A stretch of 32,016 nucleotides of DNA from Marinobacterium profundum (lineage in GTDB: Bacteria; Pseudomonadota; Gammaproteobacteria; Pseudomonadales; Balneatricaceae), in NCBI RefSeq assembly GCF_001528745.1, contig NZ_BCNS01000137.1, forward strand, positions 1 to 32,016, in the 5' to 3' direction. The translations under genes and the position numbers were made by a program. Shown here in pieces: positions 31,396 to 32,016 of this stretch. Position 1 is the first letter of the stretch; every line of letters begins with the position of its first letter. A model generated the notes under the pieces. It saw only the letters and a list, made by a program, of their open reading frames with translations, was not told the DNA's origin and did not search any database.

Positions 31396-31412
31396 TTTGA
31401 ACAACTGGTCAA
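31396..31412. promoter_or_regulatory. Second, imperfect operator-like site
   Basis: TTTGAAC-AACT-GGTCAA repeats the left half exactly, 23 bp from the first site, with one mismatch in the right half. Confidence 0.45.
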
Positions 31413-31482
31413 CCTTGTACTTGAAGCAACGCGTTAATCCCACTCAGACGAAGTTCATGCACATCAGCATGCTCCCCGCAGC

Positions 31483-31714
31483 CTAGCAGCCTGTCGGACT
31501 TGATCGGTCGTAGCGAGGGAAAGACCGATTTGAGGCAGTTTTTGGGCTCTTTTGAGGCGAATAGTGGTTCTATTTAACACTTGGAACGCAGTGTAAAGAA
31601 CCGTTTTAGCGGGGTCGCAGACCGAGGAGCCTGCGACGAGTAAAAAAGAGCACATAAAATGACCAAATTCAGCTTTTCCGCAGTAGATCAGTGGTAAGTC
31701 CGACAGGCTGCTAG
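31483..31714. mobile_element. MITE-like element, 232 bp, 18-bp perfect terminal inverted repeats with CTAG
   Basis: CTAGCAGCCTGTCGGACT at 31483-31500 is the exact reverse complement of 31697-31714. The interior shares GTAGCGAG and the run ending AGGCGAATAGTGGTTCTATTTAAC with the elements at 1-247, but the right half differs. No transposase is encoded. Confidence 0.8.
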
Positions 31715-31811
31715 CACTACATATCCAAGGTCCAGGAATTAAAGTTTCCTGTAAAGGGTTACCCATGTCATTGAACTCAACTGTTATTAACCCGGCGGAT
31801 AAATACATCGA

Positions 31812-32016
31812 TCACGCTGCATACAGAATGTGTCCTGCCCGGAAATATGTTTTTACCCGTTCTGGCCGACGTTGCAATGTGAGCATGCATGATCGAGTGC
31901 GTTTCTTCAGGTCTTCAATCGAGCGGACCGCCGGACCACTGTGCACCATGTTTTTCAGGTCGCAGTTCAAGTATTCATCCGGGTTCAGTTCAGGCGAGTA
32001 CGCTGGCAAAAAGAAC
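31812..32016 (-). CDS. IS630-family transposase, C-terminal part (continues past window edge)
   Basis: The open frame runs to the window edge and reads FFLPAYSPELNPDEYLNCDLKN, the conserved third-acidic-residue region of IS630/Tc1-type DDE transposases. A basic C terminus follows. Only about 68 residues are inside the window, so intactness cannot be judged. The outer end of the element is probably between about 31715 and 31811, where a GAGTTCAATGAC sequence related to 21444-21503 is found. Confidence 0.85.
   Translation of the reverse strand, partial: FFLPAYSPELNPDEYLNCDLKNMVHSGPAVRSIEDLKKRTRSCMLTLQRRPERVKTYFRAGHILYAA

Overview
The window looks like a chromosomal segment of a marine gammaproteobacterium. 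Supporting signs are an IlvY/IlvC pair of enterobacterial type, a FadB-like protein, ModF, a DUF2956 protein and a BtuM-type B12 transporter. The Oceanospirillaceae (Marinobacterium-like) are my best guess, but the genus cannot be fixed from the sequence alone. Coding DNA is GC-rich. The right-hand ~4.5 kb is more AT-rich, repeat-rich and patchy.

Layout. (1) 1-247: tandem CTAG-bounded miniature elements. (2) 350-8905: a myo-inositol catabolism locus. An RpiR-type regulator and iolB are read leftward; iolC (fused to a DUF2090 domain), iolD, iolE and iolA/mmsA are read rightward. The divergent spacer carries several GGAA-N6-TTCC operator-like sites. Together the enzymes take inosose (the IolG product) to malonate semialdehyde and dihydroxyacetone phosphate, then to acetyl-CoA. 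iolG and an inositol transporter are not in the window. (3) 9160-9498: a DUF2956 protein, then a repeat-filled gap. (4) 10246-17795, leftward: a cobalamin riboswitch followed by a tightly packed seven-gene B12 uptake and late-synthesis operon (btuB, btuM, cobO, bluB, cbiB, cobC-type decarboxylase, cobQ). (5) 17928-21289: a FadB-type beta-oxidation protein without fadA, divergent from an AraC-family regulator. (6) 22037-24728: the divergent ilvY/ilvC pair, with a large inverted repeat in the ilvC leader. (7) 24795-27540: modF and a convergent rhlE-type DEAD-box helicase. (8) 27541-32016: tandem ~0.5-kb repeats, a small membrane protein, a VOC-fold protein, a FrnE-like DsbA oxidoreductase with palindromic operators, another CTAG-bounded miniature element and the end of an IS630-family transposase.

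The most unusual signal is a dispersed ~200-nt repeat with six copies here (four on plus, two on minus), all in gene-free DNA. The copies differ in sequence, but the differences fall in pairs that preserve at least three helices. That is the covariation expected of a selected RNA or DNA secondary structure. I do not recognise it as a named family. Other points worth a second look are the IolC-DUF2090 fusion standing in for a missing IolJ, a solitary BtuM with a Cys at residue 79, the FadB without FadA, the ilvC leader inverted repeat, heptanucleotide arrays and CTAG-bounded miniature elements.
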